Of a stretch of 8,818 bases of DNA, positions 1 to 6,533 are shown one piece after another. The notes below the pieces were generated by a model that had not been told where the DNA came from, searched no databases, and saw only the letters and a list, made by a program, of their open reading frames with translations. Position 1 is the stretch's first letter. Each line of letters starts with the position of its first letter. The position numbers and the translations under genes are program-made. Source of the stretch: Verrucomicrobiales bacterium (GTDB lineage: Bacteria; Verrucomicrobiota; Verrucomicrobiia; Limisphaerales; UBA1100); assembly GCA_002718935.1 (NCBI GenBank), contig PBFV01000052.1, forward strand, positions 1-8,818, written 5' to 3'.

Positions 1-334
1 ACAACTGGGCTTCCGGGAAGCGCTTCGCCACCGCGAGTACCGTGTCGATGCTATACGAAACCCCTTCGCGCTCCACTTCCTGCAAATCCAATTCACACCC
101 CGGCAGACCGCCAAACGCCAGCCGCAACATTTCCACCCGCGCCGCCGCCGGGGCTGAAGTTTCCCCAGGCTTAAAAGGCGACTGGGCGGCCGGCACAATC
201 AACAAACGGTCCAGTGCGAGTTCTTCCAACGCAGCCCGCGCCACCATCACGTGCCCATTGTGAACAGGATCAAACGTACCGCCAAAGATGCCGATAGACT
301 GTTGACCGGAATCTGGAGACGCGAGCTCACTCAT
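1..334 (-). CDS. nadD: Nicotinate-nucleotide adenylyltransferase, N-terminal 111 residues (cut by window edge)
   Basis: NadD transfers AMP from ATP to nicotinate mononucleotide, giving deamido-NAD in cytoplasmic NAD biosynthesis. The visible 111 residues carry the nucleotidyltransferase signature GIFGGTFDPVHNGH at residues 15-28, with the H25-N-G-H28 ATP-binding motif. They also carry the segment IVPAAQSPFK (46-55) and the family-typical EREGVSYSIDT (88-98). The family is usually about 190-220 residues, so roughly the last 90, including the usual C-terminal ISSTxxR-type motif, lie beyond the left edge. The start ATG (334-332) overlaps the cstA stop TGA (333-331) as ATGA, which fits translational coupling. 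No strong Shine-Dalgarno precedes it. A dozen residues before the first strand form a slightly long N-terminus. CoaD is the nearest alternative, but the SYSIDT motif favours NadD. Confidence 0.93.
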   Translation of the reverse strand, partial: MSELASPDSGQQSIGIFGGTFDPVHNGHVMVARAALEELALDRLLIVPAAQSPFKPGETSAPAAARVEMLRLAFGGLPGCELDLQEVEREGVSYSIDTVLAVAKRFPEAQL

Positions 335-2355
335 GCCTTGCTCTCAGCACTCAAGTCGCCGGTATCGATTTGGTCCAAAGCATTCTCCTCAAGCACCCCC
401 TTGGCCTTGGGCCAGGCCTTAATTGCCTCAACGATCATCCAGGTTTCCAGCGCCAATGCCGAGAGTCCGATGAAGATGAGGAGCCAGTTTTTGTCCGCCC
501 ACCAGCTTGTTTCCGAGCCGACCGCCTGCACAAAGATTTGGTACAGCAACGCCCACGCGGGTAAAATCAGCATGAAAATCATTGGCACCACCATGAACCA
601 AACTGGCAATTTACGCCGCCACATCCAGAAGGTGATAACCATAAAGGCGAGGCCGCCGAGCAACTGGTTAGTGGCGCCAAATAGCGGCCAGAGAATTAGG
701 CCGCCAGTACCCGCGTTGTCCACGGACCACGGTTTGGGCGTGCCATTGAGCGAAGCCATGGCGGCAGCCGTGACCACAGCGACAATGGTGGCCCCGTGCT
801 TGGAAGCCAACACAGCCCAAGGACCGGTCGTGGGTTTGCTGGCGTCTCCTCCGCCAATCGTGTTAGCGAGTTCCTGAATCACATATCGCTGCAGGCGGCA
901 GGCCGTATCCAGAGTGGTGGCGGCAAAGGACGCAACGAGTACTCCCATGAGCGCCACGGCCACGCCGGCGCTCAGGCCGAGTGACTTGAGAAAATTGGCT
1001 GCGCCATCAACAAACGCGCCCACCTTGGCGCCGAGGCTCTTGGATGTCTTCCAGGATTGATAGCGCGTGTTCCATGCCGTTTGGCCGGTTAACACCACGG
1101 CGGTGTTGGTTGCCGTAAGGTGCATGCCCTGTCCGGCGTATTCCGGCGGCAACACCACTGTGCCGTCAGCCTCCCGGGTGATCTCGGCGGTTTTACCATC
1201 GGGCAGCATCACTGTGGCCGGCTTGTCCGCTTCCTTGGGAAAACTCAGCTTGGCTCCCATGCCCAAACCAGCGCAGCAGGCAAGGATGACCAGCGTGGCG
1301 AGGAAGCCCTCGGTGAGCATCGAACCGTAGCCGACAAACCGCGCGTCCTTTTCATTTTTGATTTGCTTGCTGGAGGTGCCGGAACTGACGAGGCAATGAA
1401 ACCCGCTGATGGCCCCGCACGCGATAGTGATAAATAGAAATGGAAAAATGAGCGGCGCATGCGCAGGATCAAAGTCCACAATCGGCGCAACCATCTCCAG
1501 CGCCTGCGCCTCGCCCCCCGCCACCGGGGCGGGGCCCCGTGACACGGCTGCGGCCACCAACCCCAGCACAATCAGTGCGAGCGCGGAGATGAGCTGCAGT
1601 GAGTTGATATAATCCCGCGGCTGCAGCAGCGTCCACACCGGCAGCACCGAGGCAATGTACGAATACGCCAGCAACACACCCACCCACGCAATCAGCGGCC
1701 AGCCGGCCATGGCGGAGTTAATATCACCCAGCACGCCTTCATTGCCATAGATGACCGTGAAATACATCACCCCCAAGGCCGCCAGCGACGGCACGAGCAA
1801 TCCTACCCCCTTGCGATGCAGGGTGACCCCAATGGCAATGGCAATGGGAATCTGGATGAGGCACGGGAAGATGGCGGCCGGGTACATGCGAAACACTGAG
1901 GCAATGACGAGGCCAAAGATGGCCAACACCACAGTGAGCGCCATGAACAGGATGAGCAGGAAAAGCAATCGCACGCGCTTGTTGAGCACGCGCCCGGCAA
2001 TGTCGCCAACGGTTTGACCGTTATTGCGCAGGCTGACCACCATGGCGCCGAAGTCGTGCACGGCACCTATAAAAATAGACCCAAACACTACCCAAAGCAA
2101 CGCGGGCAACCAGCCCCACATCACGGCGATGGCCGGCCCGACGATTGGGCCGGTGCCGGCGATGGAGGTGAAGTGGTGGCCGAAGACGATGGATTTGCTG
2201 GTGGGGACGTAGTCGACGCCGTCGTTGAGGCGTTCGGAAGGGCAGACGGCTTTGGCGGAGAGGCGGAATATTTTGCTGCCGAGCCAGCGCCCGTAGGTGT
2301 GGTAGGCAATGATGAAGCCGAGGCCGGCGGCCAGCGCGATGAGGAGTGTTCCCAT
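331..2355 (-). CDS. cstA: Carbon starvation protein CstA-family transporter
   Basis: This is a 674-residue multi-pass inner-membrane protein of the CstA/BtsT family, known in enterobacteria for uptake of pyruvate and linked to peptide use under carbon starvation. Signature segments are GHHFTSIAGTGPIVGPAIA (59-77), the loop around VHDFGAMV (99-106) and NNGQTVGDIAG (111-121), GFHCLVSSGTSSKQI (318-332), TTLDTACRLQRYVIQE (480-495) and LWPLFGATNQLLGGLA (555-570). More than ten hydrophobic spans are visible. A hydrophilic loop at about 370-445 sits between spans and contains a charged stretch (about 373-410). The length is close to the roughly 700 residues of E. coli CstA. The ATG at 2355 gives the expected N-terminal helix, but no clear ribosome site precedes it. 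It is the first gene of a cstA-nadD unit, diverging from the plus-strand genes. The family is certain; pyruvate as substrate is inferred. Confidence 0.95.
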   Translation of the reverse strand: MGTLLIALAAGLGFIIAYHTYGRWLGSKIFRLSAKAVCPSERLNDGVDYVPTSKSIVFGHHFTSIAGTGPIVGPAIAVMWGWLPALLWVVFGSIFIGAVHDFGAMVVSLRNNGQTVGDIAGRVLNKRVRLLFLLILFMALTVVLAIFGLVIASVFRMYPAAIFPCLIQIPIAIAIGVTLHRKGVGLLVPSLAALGVMYFTVIYGNEGVLGDINSAMAGWPLIAWVGVLLAYSYIASVLPVWTLLQPRDYINSLQLISALALIVLGLVAAAVSRGPAPVAGGEAQALEMVAPIVDFDPAHAPLIFPFLFITIACGAISGFHCLVSSGTSSKQIKNEKDARFVGYGSMLTEGFLATLVILACCAGLGMGAKLSFPKEADKPATVMLPDGKTAEITREADGTVVLPPEYAGQGMHLTATNTAVVLTGQTAWNTRYQSWKTSKSLGAKVGAFVDGAANFLKSLGLSAGVAVALMGVLVASFAATTLDTACRLQRYVIQELANTIGGGDASKPTTGPWAVLASKHGATIVAVVTAAAMASLNGTPKPWSVDNAGTGGLILWPLFGATNQLLGGLAFMVITFWMWRRKLPVWFMVVPMIFMLILPAWALLYQIFVQAVGSETSWWADKNWLLIFIGLSALALETWMIVEAIKAWPKAKGVLEENALDQIDTGDLSAESKA

Positions 2356-2427
2356 GACAGCAGGGCGCTTACGCTAGTGGAAATGAGTCGAAAAATCAAC
2401 GCCGTACGAGGCCGGGGCGCCGATAAC

Positions 2428-2476
2428 AAAAAAAATCAAAAAAACGGTTGTTAACAGGTGTTAGCAGTGTTAGTAA
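2428..2476 (+). promoter_or_regulatory. Candidate promoter with UP-element-like A-tracts for the small basic protein operon
   Basis: A -35-like TTGTTA (2448-2453, 4 of 6 to consensus) is followed after 17 bases by a -10-like TAGTAA (2471-2476, 3 of 6). Immediately upstream are eight A (2428-2435) and seven A (2438-2444), starting 10 bases apart and so on the same helix face. With a start site near 2483 they would lie at about -55 to -39, where an UP element binds the RNA polymerase alpha subunit. The hexamers are weak, so the call rests mainly on the arrangement and on the expectation of strong expression for a ribosome-type gene. Confidence 0.33.
2449..2476. repeat. Three-copy 9-bp direct repeat (TGTTAnnAn)
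   Basis: TGTTAACAG (2449-2457), TGTTAGCAG (2459-2467) and TGTTAGTAA (2468-2476) follow one another with a single extra base between the first two. The first unit contains the palindrome TGTTAACA, and the third is part of the inverted repeat GTTAG-TAA-CTAAC (2469-2481). The array covers the spacer and -10 of the candidate promoter, so it could be an operator. It could equally be chance in AT-rich DNA. Confidence 0.5.
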
Positions 2477-2491
2477 CTAACTTTTGCCGTT

Positions 2492-2526
2492 GGCGCGAGC
2501 CATCAACTAAAAAGTTGGCCTCGCCC
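2492..2526 (+). other. Leader hairpin upstream of the small basic protein gene
   Basis: A two-part stem can form here. GCGAG (2495-2499) pairs with CTCGC (2520-2524), and CAACT (2504-2508) pairs with AGTTG (2513-2517) around an AAAA loop. An internal loop of CCAT/GC separates the two stems. GG (2492-2493) can extend the outer stem to CC (2525-2526) across a bulged C. No T-run follows, so it is not a classical terminator on the plus strand. It sits about 75 bases before the ATG, in what should be the 5' leader, and could be a regulatory or stabilising structure. Confidence 0.45.
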
Positions 2527-2601
2527 GTGCCAAGGAAGGTGTGCCCCTCTTGAGAGGAAAGCTCATTGGATTTGGTACGGCGGGGTGACGAGGAACAGAC
2601 T

Positions 2602-2757
2602 ATGTCACGACATCGCAGTTTACGCACTTCATCGAAGCTGGGTGCCAAGCGCAACGTACTGAAACGGTACGAGCGAGTGGCGGTGCTCAAGGAGCGCAAC
2701 CAGTGGAAGGAAGGGGATCGCGTGACGGGCCTTCGCAAGACGAAGGCTGCGGAATAG
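2602..2757 (+). CDS. Small basic protein of the Chlamydiae/Verrucomicrobia family
   Basis: This 51-residue protein is extremely rich in Arg and Lys. It has the pattern MSRHRSLR at its N-terminus, then KRNVLKRYERVAVLKER and QWKEGDRVTGLRKTK. From memory this matches the family annotated simply as 'small basic protein' (TIGR04137), found in nearly all Chlamydiae and Verrucomicrobia and suspected of being ribosome- or rRNA-associated; its exact role is not established. The ATG at 2602 is chosen because the family begins with this MSxHxSL-like segment and because AGGAA (2591-2595) lies six bases upstream. An in-frame TTG at 2566, with GAGAGGAAA before it, would add 12 residues that do not look like the family. 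The gene opens the plus-strand run, 108 bases ahead of an rRNA pseudouridine synthase, which fits a ribosomal role. Confidence 0.88.
   Translation: MSRHRSLRTSSKLGAKRNVLKRYERVAVLKERNQWKEGDRVTGLRKTKAAE
2729..2747 (+). other. Perfect 7-bp inverted repeat at the 3' end of the small basic protein gene
   Basis: GCCTTCG (2729-2735) and CGAAGGC (2741-2747) are exact complements around the loop CAAGA, inside the last codons of the gene. A weaker GCGG/CCGC pair spans the stop codon just downstream. No T-tract follows, only a run of A at 2770-2775, so it is not a standard intrinsic terminator. It could still act as a 3' RNA structure that separates expression of this gene from the next. Confidence 0.5.
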
Positions 2758-2865
2758 CCGCGCCCGGCAAAAAATAGCTTCGATGGCACGGGGCTTCGCC
2801 CGCTGACTTTCTCTGTTTCCGGTTGGACACCGAACACTTGTTCCGTGCCCGGACTGTTTGTGTTG

Positions 2866-3573
2866 ATGGTACGCCTGCAAAAATTTCTGGCCCAGGCCGG
2901 GATCGCTTCGCGGCGAGCCAGCGAGGCAATCATCCGGGACGGGCGAGTGGAGGTGAACGGCCAAGTGGTCACCGTGTTGGGAACCCAGGTGGATCCCGTG
3001 AAGGATACGGTGGCCGTGGAGGGCCGTGTAATTCAGCCGAAAAGTCACCGCTATGTAGCGGTGCATAAGCCCAAGGGGGTGTTGTGTACCCGGAAAGACG
3101 AACGCAACAGGCGGATCTTGACCCACCTGTTGCCGGCGGACTGGGACTTAAAACCTGTCGGGCGATTGGACCGTGACAGCGAGGGTTTGATCTTTGCCAC
3201 GAACGACGGCGCGTTTGCACTGCGGATCACGCATCCGCGGTATGGCGTGCCCAAGGTCTACGAGGTGGAGGTGGCAGCCAAAGTGCCCAGACGGGTGCTG
3301 CGGCAGCTGACCACCGGCGTGGAACACCGCGGTGAATTGCTGCGGGCCGCCCACGCCGAGTTGCTGGAAACCAATCGCACCCGCAGCTGGGTGCGGCTGG
3401 AACTGACCGAGGGCAAGAACCGCGAAATACGCCGCATGTTTGCGACACAGGAAATGGAAGTCACCCGACTGATCCGGGTGGAAATAGGAGCCGTCAAGCT
3501 GGGCGAATTGCCCGTCGGAAAATGGCGAACACTGACAGAAACAGAAATACAAACACTGCTGAGGAAACAATGA
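2866..3573 (+). CDS. rRNA pseudouridine synthase, RsuA/RluB/RluE/RluF family
   Basis: This 235-residue enzyme isomerises a uridine in 16S or 23S rRNA to pseudouridine. It begins with an S4 RNA-binding domain (about 1-60; VRLQKFLAQAGIASRRASE, then RVEVNGQVV). The catalytic domain follows, with KPKGVLCT (68-75), the active-site motif GRLDRDSEGL (99-108, Asp102 the expected catalytic residue), the HPRYGVPKVYEVEV segment (123-136) and EGKNREIRRMF (182-192). The ATG at 2866 is preferred because it gives the standard short lead into the S4 domain; a GTG at 2845 would add seven residues. No clear Shine-Dalgarno is present. Its stop overlaps the next start as ATGA. A Ser follows the RLDRD motif where RluB/RsuA usually have Thr, a feature I recall from RluF-type enzymes, so the target base is left open. 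Confidence 0.93.
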   Translation: MVRLQKFLAQAGIASRRASEAIIRDGRVEVNGQVVTVLGTQVDPVKDTVAVEGRVIQPKSHRYVAVHKPKGVLCTRKDERNRRILTHLLPADWDLKPVGRLDRDSEGLIFATNDGAFALRITHPRYGVPKVYEVEVAAKVPRRVLRQLTTGVEHRGELLRAAHAELLETNRTRSWVRLELTEGKNREIRRMFATQEMEVTRLIRVEIGAVKLGELPVGKWRTLTETEIQTLLRKQ

Positions 3574-5603
3574 AAACCACCCGCATACTCGTCCCCGCGA
3601 TGGTGCTGACCGCCGGTGCCCTGCTCACCGCGCAGGAAACCCCGGGCCAACCACCCGAACGCAAACCCGAACCCCCCACGCCTGCCCCGGCGGATACCCA
3701 GCCAGCCCCCGCGGATACCAAGCCCGCACCGGCCCCGGCGGCCCCGGCAGATAACACGCCTGCAGCACCGGCTCCGGCAGACACCAAGCCGCCGGTGACG
3801 CCCGCCACTCCCGTGGCCCCCGCTGAAGCTTTCCCCACCCCGGCAGATGTGAAGCCTCTGCCCCCCACCGCACCCGCTACACCGGCACCTCCGGCTCCCA
3901 CCACGCAGCCGGGTGCCCCCGCACCGGCTACACCCGGCACCCCGGCGCCCCAGCCGATCTCCCCGGTCAAGCCGATCGTGGAAGTGCCCGCCGTTCCGGC
4001 CACCCCGGCACCCGCTCCCGCCACACCCGGTTCACTCGTGCCCAAGCCGCCGACCGTGGTGCAACCCGCGCCGAACGTGCCCGCGGCGCCGGCAGCCCAG
4101 CCGAATGAACCCAACCTGAAGCATCCACGCCAGCCACAATTCATCGGCGGTGGGACCATCAACGGCACGCGAGTCAGCGCCCGCGGCCGCGCCACCATCT
4201 TTAGCTCGCTGGTGTTCCAGTTTCATAAAAATGAAGTGGTCAACATCATCGAGGAAATTACCATCGCCGCGCCCAAGGCCGGTGAACCGCGCAAATGGTA
4301 CCGCGTGCAAATGCCCGAAGACGCCGGTGTGTATGTGCACGGCCAATTCCTCAGCCCCACGTTTAACAAAACCATAGTGGACGCCAACGGCCTGCAGATC
4401 ACCCAGCAGTTTGCCACCGTGCAAGCCAACCTGCTCAACGTTCGCAGCAATGCCGGCGAAAATTTCCCGATTGTCTGCAAGCTATTGCAGGACACTGCCG
4501 TGCGCGTGTCCGGCAAAAAGAAGGGCAAATGGGTCGAGATCTTTGCCCCGCAAAATGCCTCCGTGTTTGTGGCCGCGCAATTTGTCACCCCCGCGCCGCT
4601 GAACAACGGCGTGGTCGCCATCCCCCAACCGCAGGCGGGCGTGCAACCGAAGCCCGACGGCACGGCACCCGCTCCCGGCGGCGCCACCACGCCCGGCGTG
4701 TTGCCCCTGCCACCCGCCCAACCCGGTGCTCAGCCAGCTGATGCCGTGGTGAAAGTGCCCATCACTGAACTCACCAAACCCAACGGCACCAGCGAAGGCG
4801 GTGTGCCCATCCAGCGCAATCCCGGCGCCGGTGAAGGCGTGAAGCCCACCGAAGCGGCGAAGCCCGCTGAACCGGTCAAGCCCGCGGAGACTGTGGAAAC
4901 TGTGAAACCCGCCGAGCCCGTCAAGCCGGCCGAGGAACCCGGCAAACCTGCCGAAGTGGCTCAGCCCGCGAAACCGGAGGAAACGGTGAAACCCGGTGAA
5001 GGCACCAACCCCACCGAAACCGTCAAGCCCGCCGAGCAACCGGAGAAGCCGCAGGTGACCGAGACCAACCCGAACCTGCCACCGGCTTCCACCGAGAAGC
5101 CCGGTGAAACCCCCAAGACCCTGCGCATTGTTACCCGCGAAGGCGTCCTCAAGAAAAACCTGCTCGCTCCGCAAGCGCCCTCCGCCTACGTGCTCAAGCA
5201 CGTGGAAACTGGCAAAGTGATCAACTACCTCGTACTCAATCACCCGGTATTGAAGCTCAACTGGTACGAAGGCTCCAAGGTGCTCGTCACCGGCGAGGAA
5301 GCCATGGACGCACGCAACAAGAAAACCCCCGTGCTCAAGATCGTCACCATCAAAGGCGAAGTGAACAAGGCCGTGCTCGAGGAGATCGCCGAGGCCAAGG
5401 CACGTCCGGTGAAACCCACCGAGCCCGTTGCCGCCAAGCCGGAAGCGGAGACTCCCCAACCGGAGGCCAAGCCCGAGGGACAACCCGAACCGGCCCCTGA
5501 GGCGAAGCCGGAAGCTCAACCGGAAGAAACGCAGCCGGACGAAAAACCCGAGCCGCAACCCGAGGGTGAGCCGAAGGAAGAGAAAGAAGCCCCCACCAAC
5601 TAA
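3570..5603 (+). CDS. Secreted Pro/Ala-rich protein with two SH3-like modules and a C-terminal beta domain
   Basis: This 677-residue protein has no firm functional assignment. Residues 1-21 look like a signal peptide (MKTTR, then a hydrophobic run ending near LLTAQ). Residues 24-190 are a Pro/Ala-rich linker. Two bacterial SH3-like modules follow, at about 200-263 and about 285-342. The second is the clearer one, with ANLLNVRSNAGENFP and KKGKWVEIFAP. A further Pro-rich stretch leads into KPxE repeats (425-489). A compact beta-rich domain, possibly OB-like, follows at about 515-603 (GVLKKNLLAPQAPSAYVL, VINYLVL, KVLVTGEEAMDAR). The tail is an acidic P/E/K-rich segment (613-677). The ATG at 3570 has GAGGAA just before it and overlaps the upstream stop by four bases; it is preferred over an in-frame ATG at 3522 because it yields the signal peptide. 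An envelope or periplasmic wall-contacting role is inferred only. Confidence 0.85.
   Translation: MKTTRILVPAMVLTAGALLTAQETPGQPPERKPEPPTPAPADTQPAPADTKPAPAPAAPADNTPAAPAPADTKPPVTPATPVAPAEAFPTPADVKPLPPTAPATPAPPAPTTQPGAPAPATPGTPAPQPISPVKPIVEVPAVPATPAPAPATPGSLVPKPPTVVQPAPNVPAAPAAQPNEPNLKHPRQPQFIGGGTINGTRVSARGRATIFSSLVFQFHKNEVVNIIEEITIAAPKAGEPRKWYRVQMPEDAGVYVHGQFLSPTFNKTIVDANGLQITQQFATVQANLLNVRSNAGENFPIVCKLLQDTAVRVSGKKKGKWVEIFAPQNASVFVAAQFVTPAPLNNGVVAIPQPQAGVQPKPDGTAPAPGGATTPGVLPLPPAQPGAQPADAVVKVPITELTKPNGTSEGGVPIQRNPGAGEGVKPTEAAKPAEPVKPAETVETVKPAEPVKPAEEPGKPAEVAQPAKPEETVKPGEGTNPTETVKPAEQPEKPQVTETNPNLPPASTEKPGETPKTLRIVTREGVLKKNLLAPQAPSAYVLKHVETGKVINYLVLNHPVLKLNWYEGSKVLVTGEEAMDARNKKTPVLKIVTIKGEVNKAVLEEIAEAKARPVKPTEPVAAKPEAETPQPEAKPEGQPEPAPEAKPEAQPEETQPDEKPEPQPEGEPKEEKEAPTN
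3639..4139 (+). repeat. Pro/Ala-rich low-complexity coding segment
   Basis: This stretch encodes residues 24-190 of the SH3 protein, dominated by Pro, Ala, Thr and Lys. Near its start an ADT(Q/K)PAP-like unit recurs about four times (residues 41-75), visible in DNA as repeated GCGGATACC and GCAGA(C/T)A words. It looks like an extended linker grown by slippage, long enough to let the SH3 modules reach away from the membrane. Repeat number may vary between strains. Confidence 0.75.
4842..5039 (+). repeat. KPxE tandem repeat region
   Basis: This stretch encodes residues 425-490. KP(A/T/E/G)E occurs at residues 425, 431, 437, 446, 452, 459, 468, 474 and 486, with NPTE at 480, spaced 6 to 12 residues apart. 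The alternating Lys and Glu make a polar, extended spacer between the SH3 modules and the C-terminal beta domain. Codons vary between copies, so the protein pattern, not the DNA, appears to be what is kept. Confidence 0.8.
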
Positions 5604-5617
5604 CTCAGCAAAGCATT

Positions 5618-6532
5618 GTGGCTTCCGACAACCTGATCGATGGCCGAGCCATCGCCGATCAGATCAACGAGGAAACCCGGCGGCAAATCGAGGCCCTGCG
5701 CGAGCGGGGCACGCCGCCGGGCCTCGTTTTTGTAAGGGTCGGGGAAGACCCCGCCTCGCGCGTATACGTGGGCATGAAGGAGAAAACCTGCGCCCGCCTC
5801 GGCATTGAGAGCCGCACCGAAGTGCTCCCGGAAGACACTCCCGAGCGCGAGCTGCTCAAGCTCATCGCCGCGCTCAATGCCGACCCCGCCGCGCACGGCA
5901 TCCTCGTGCAGGCGCCGTTGCCGCCGCAGATCAACGAGGCCGCCATCTTCGCCGCCGTTTCGCCCAATAAAGACGTGGACGGCTTTCACCCGCTCAACGT
6001 CGGCAAACTGCTGCTGGGCGATGGTGGCGGCTTTGTGCCGTGTACCCCCGCCGGCGTGCATCAGCTGCTGATCCGCAGCGGCTTAGAAACCAGCGGCGCG
6101 GAAGTGGTCATCCTCGGCCGGGGCAACATTGTCGGCAAACCGATGGCCGCCATCCTTTGCCAAAAAGCCGAGCACGCCAATGCCACCGTCACCCTGTGCC
6201 ACTCGCGCAGTTCGGACATCGCCGCGCACTGTCGCCGGTCGGACATCCTCATCGCCGCCATGGGCGTCCCCGAGTTTGTGAAGGCAGACATGGTAAAGCC
6301 CGGTGCCGTGGTGATTGATGTGGGCGTGAACCGCATTGCCGATCCCGCCGCCAAGAACGGCAGCCGGCTGGTCGGCGATGTGGACTTTGCCGGAGTGCAA
6401 CCGGTAGCTGGCCGCATCACCCCCAATCCCGGCGGCGTGGGCCCCATGACCATTGCCATGCTCATGGCCAACACCGCGCGCGCCGCCGCAATGGCCACCG
6501 GTATGGATCCCGCTACTCTCCAGGAAAATTAA
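5618..6532 (+). CDS. folD: Bifunctional methylenetetrahydrofolate dehydrogenase/cyclohydrolase
   Basis: FolD oxidises 5,10-methylene-THF to 5,10-methenyl-THF with NADP and hydrolyses it to 10-formyl-THF, supplying one-carbon units for purines and initiator formyl-Met-tRNA. At 304 residues it is slightly longer than E. coli FolD. Key residues are present: Tyr50 and Lys54 in YVGMK, GILVQAPLP (94-102), Asp121 in KDVDGFHP, PCTP (141-144), the nucleotide-binding GRGNIVGKP (167-175), IDVGVNR (233-239) and PNPGGVGPMT (269-278). The start is GTG at 5618, the only codon giving a full N-terminus since the next in-frame ATG is Met53; no clear Shine-Dalgarno precedes it. It begins 14 bases after the SH3 gene and ends one base before the next gene. 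Confidence 0.97.
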   Translation: MASDNLIDGRAIADQINEETRRQIEALRERGTPPGLVFVRVGEDPASRVYVGMKEKTCARLGIESRTEVLPEDTPERELLKLIAALNADPAAHGILVQAPLPPQINEAAIFAAVSPNKDVDGFHPLNVGKLLLGDGGGFVPCTPAGVHQLLIRSGLETSGAEVVILGRGNIVGKPMAAILCQKAEHANATVTLCHSRSSDIAAHCRRSDILIAAMGVPEFVKADMVKPGAVVIDVGVNRIADPAAKNGSRLVGDVDFAGVQPVAGRITPNPGGVGPMTIAMLMANTARAAAMATGMDPATLQEN

Positions 6533-6533
6533 C

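Larger units (their letters stand above)
2356..2601. other. Divergent intergenic region between cstA and the small basic protein gene
   Basis: No convincing gene lies in these 246 bases. From left to right the region holds a GC-rich stretch next to cstA (2356-2425), two A-tracts (2428-2435 and 2438-2444), three imperfect 9-bp direct repeats (2449-2476), a leader hairpin (2492-2526) and a short GAGG-rich inverted repeat (2546-2557). It must contain the promoter of cstA on the minus strand, but I find only weak matches there (for example a TTGATT near 2397-2392). The plus-strand elements are listed separately. Confidence 0.8.

Noticed and set aside
251..877. 208-residue plus-strand open frame opposite nadD and cstA
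   Set aside because: It lies antisense to clear nadD and cstA coding sequence and has no recognisable domain.
2014..2454. 146-residue plus-strand open frame opposite the cstA start
   Set aside because: It is antisense to the conserved N-terminal part of CstA and runs into the A-tracts. No motif is visible.
2566..2601. Upstream TTG start for the small basic protein, with a GAGAGGAAA site
   Set aside because: The site is acceptable, but the 12 extra residues are unlike the family, whose members begin at the MSRH segment. The ATG at 2602 has its own AGGAA.
2758..2865. Possible terminator or second promoter before the pseudouridine synthase
   Set aside because: Only 4-bp GC stems are found (for example near 2790-2802), with no T-tract, and no acceptable -35/-10 pair.
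2451..2972. 173-residue minus-strand open frame crossing the small basic protein and pseudouridine synthase genes
   Set aside because: It overlaps two well-supported plus-strand genes and most of their leader, and its composition does not resemble a real protein.
3494..4198. 234-residue open frame on the minus strand, Gly/Ala/Val-rich
   Set aside because: It is the antisense of the Pro/Ala-rich linker. High-GC Pro and Ala codons read backwards as Gly, Gly/Ala and Val without stops. It shows no domain or ribosome site.
4482..5558. 358-residue open frame on the minus strand
   Set aside because: It is a shadow of the KPxE and Pro-rich coding region, with a repetitive LGGL/GF/RF composition. 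The plus-strand frame has a signal peptide, SH3 modules and operon spacing.
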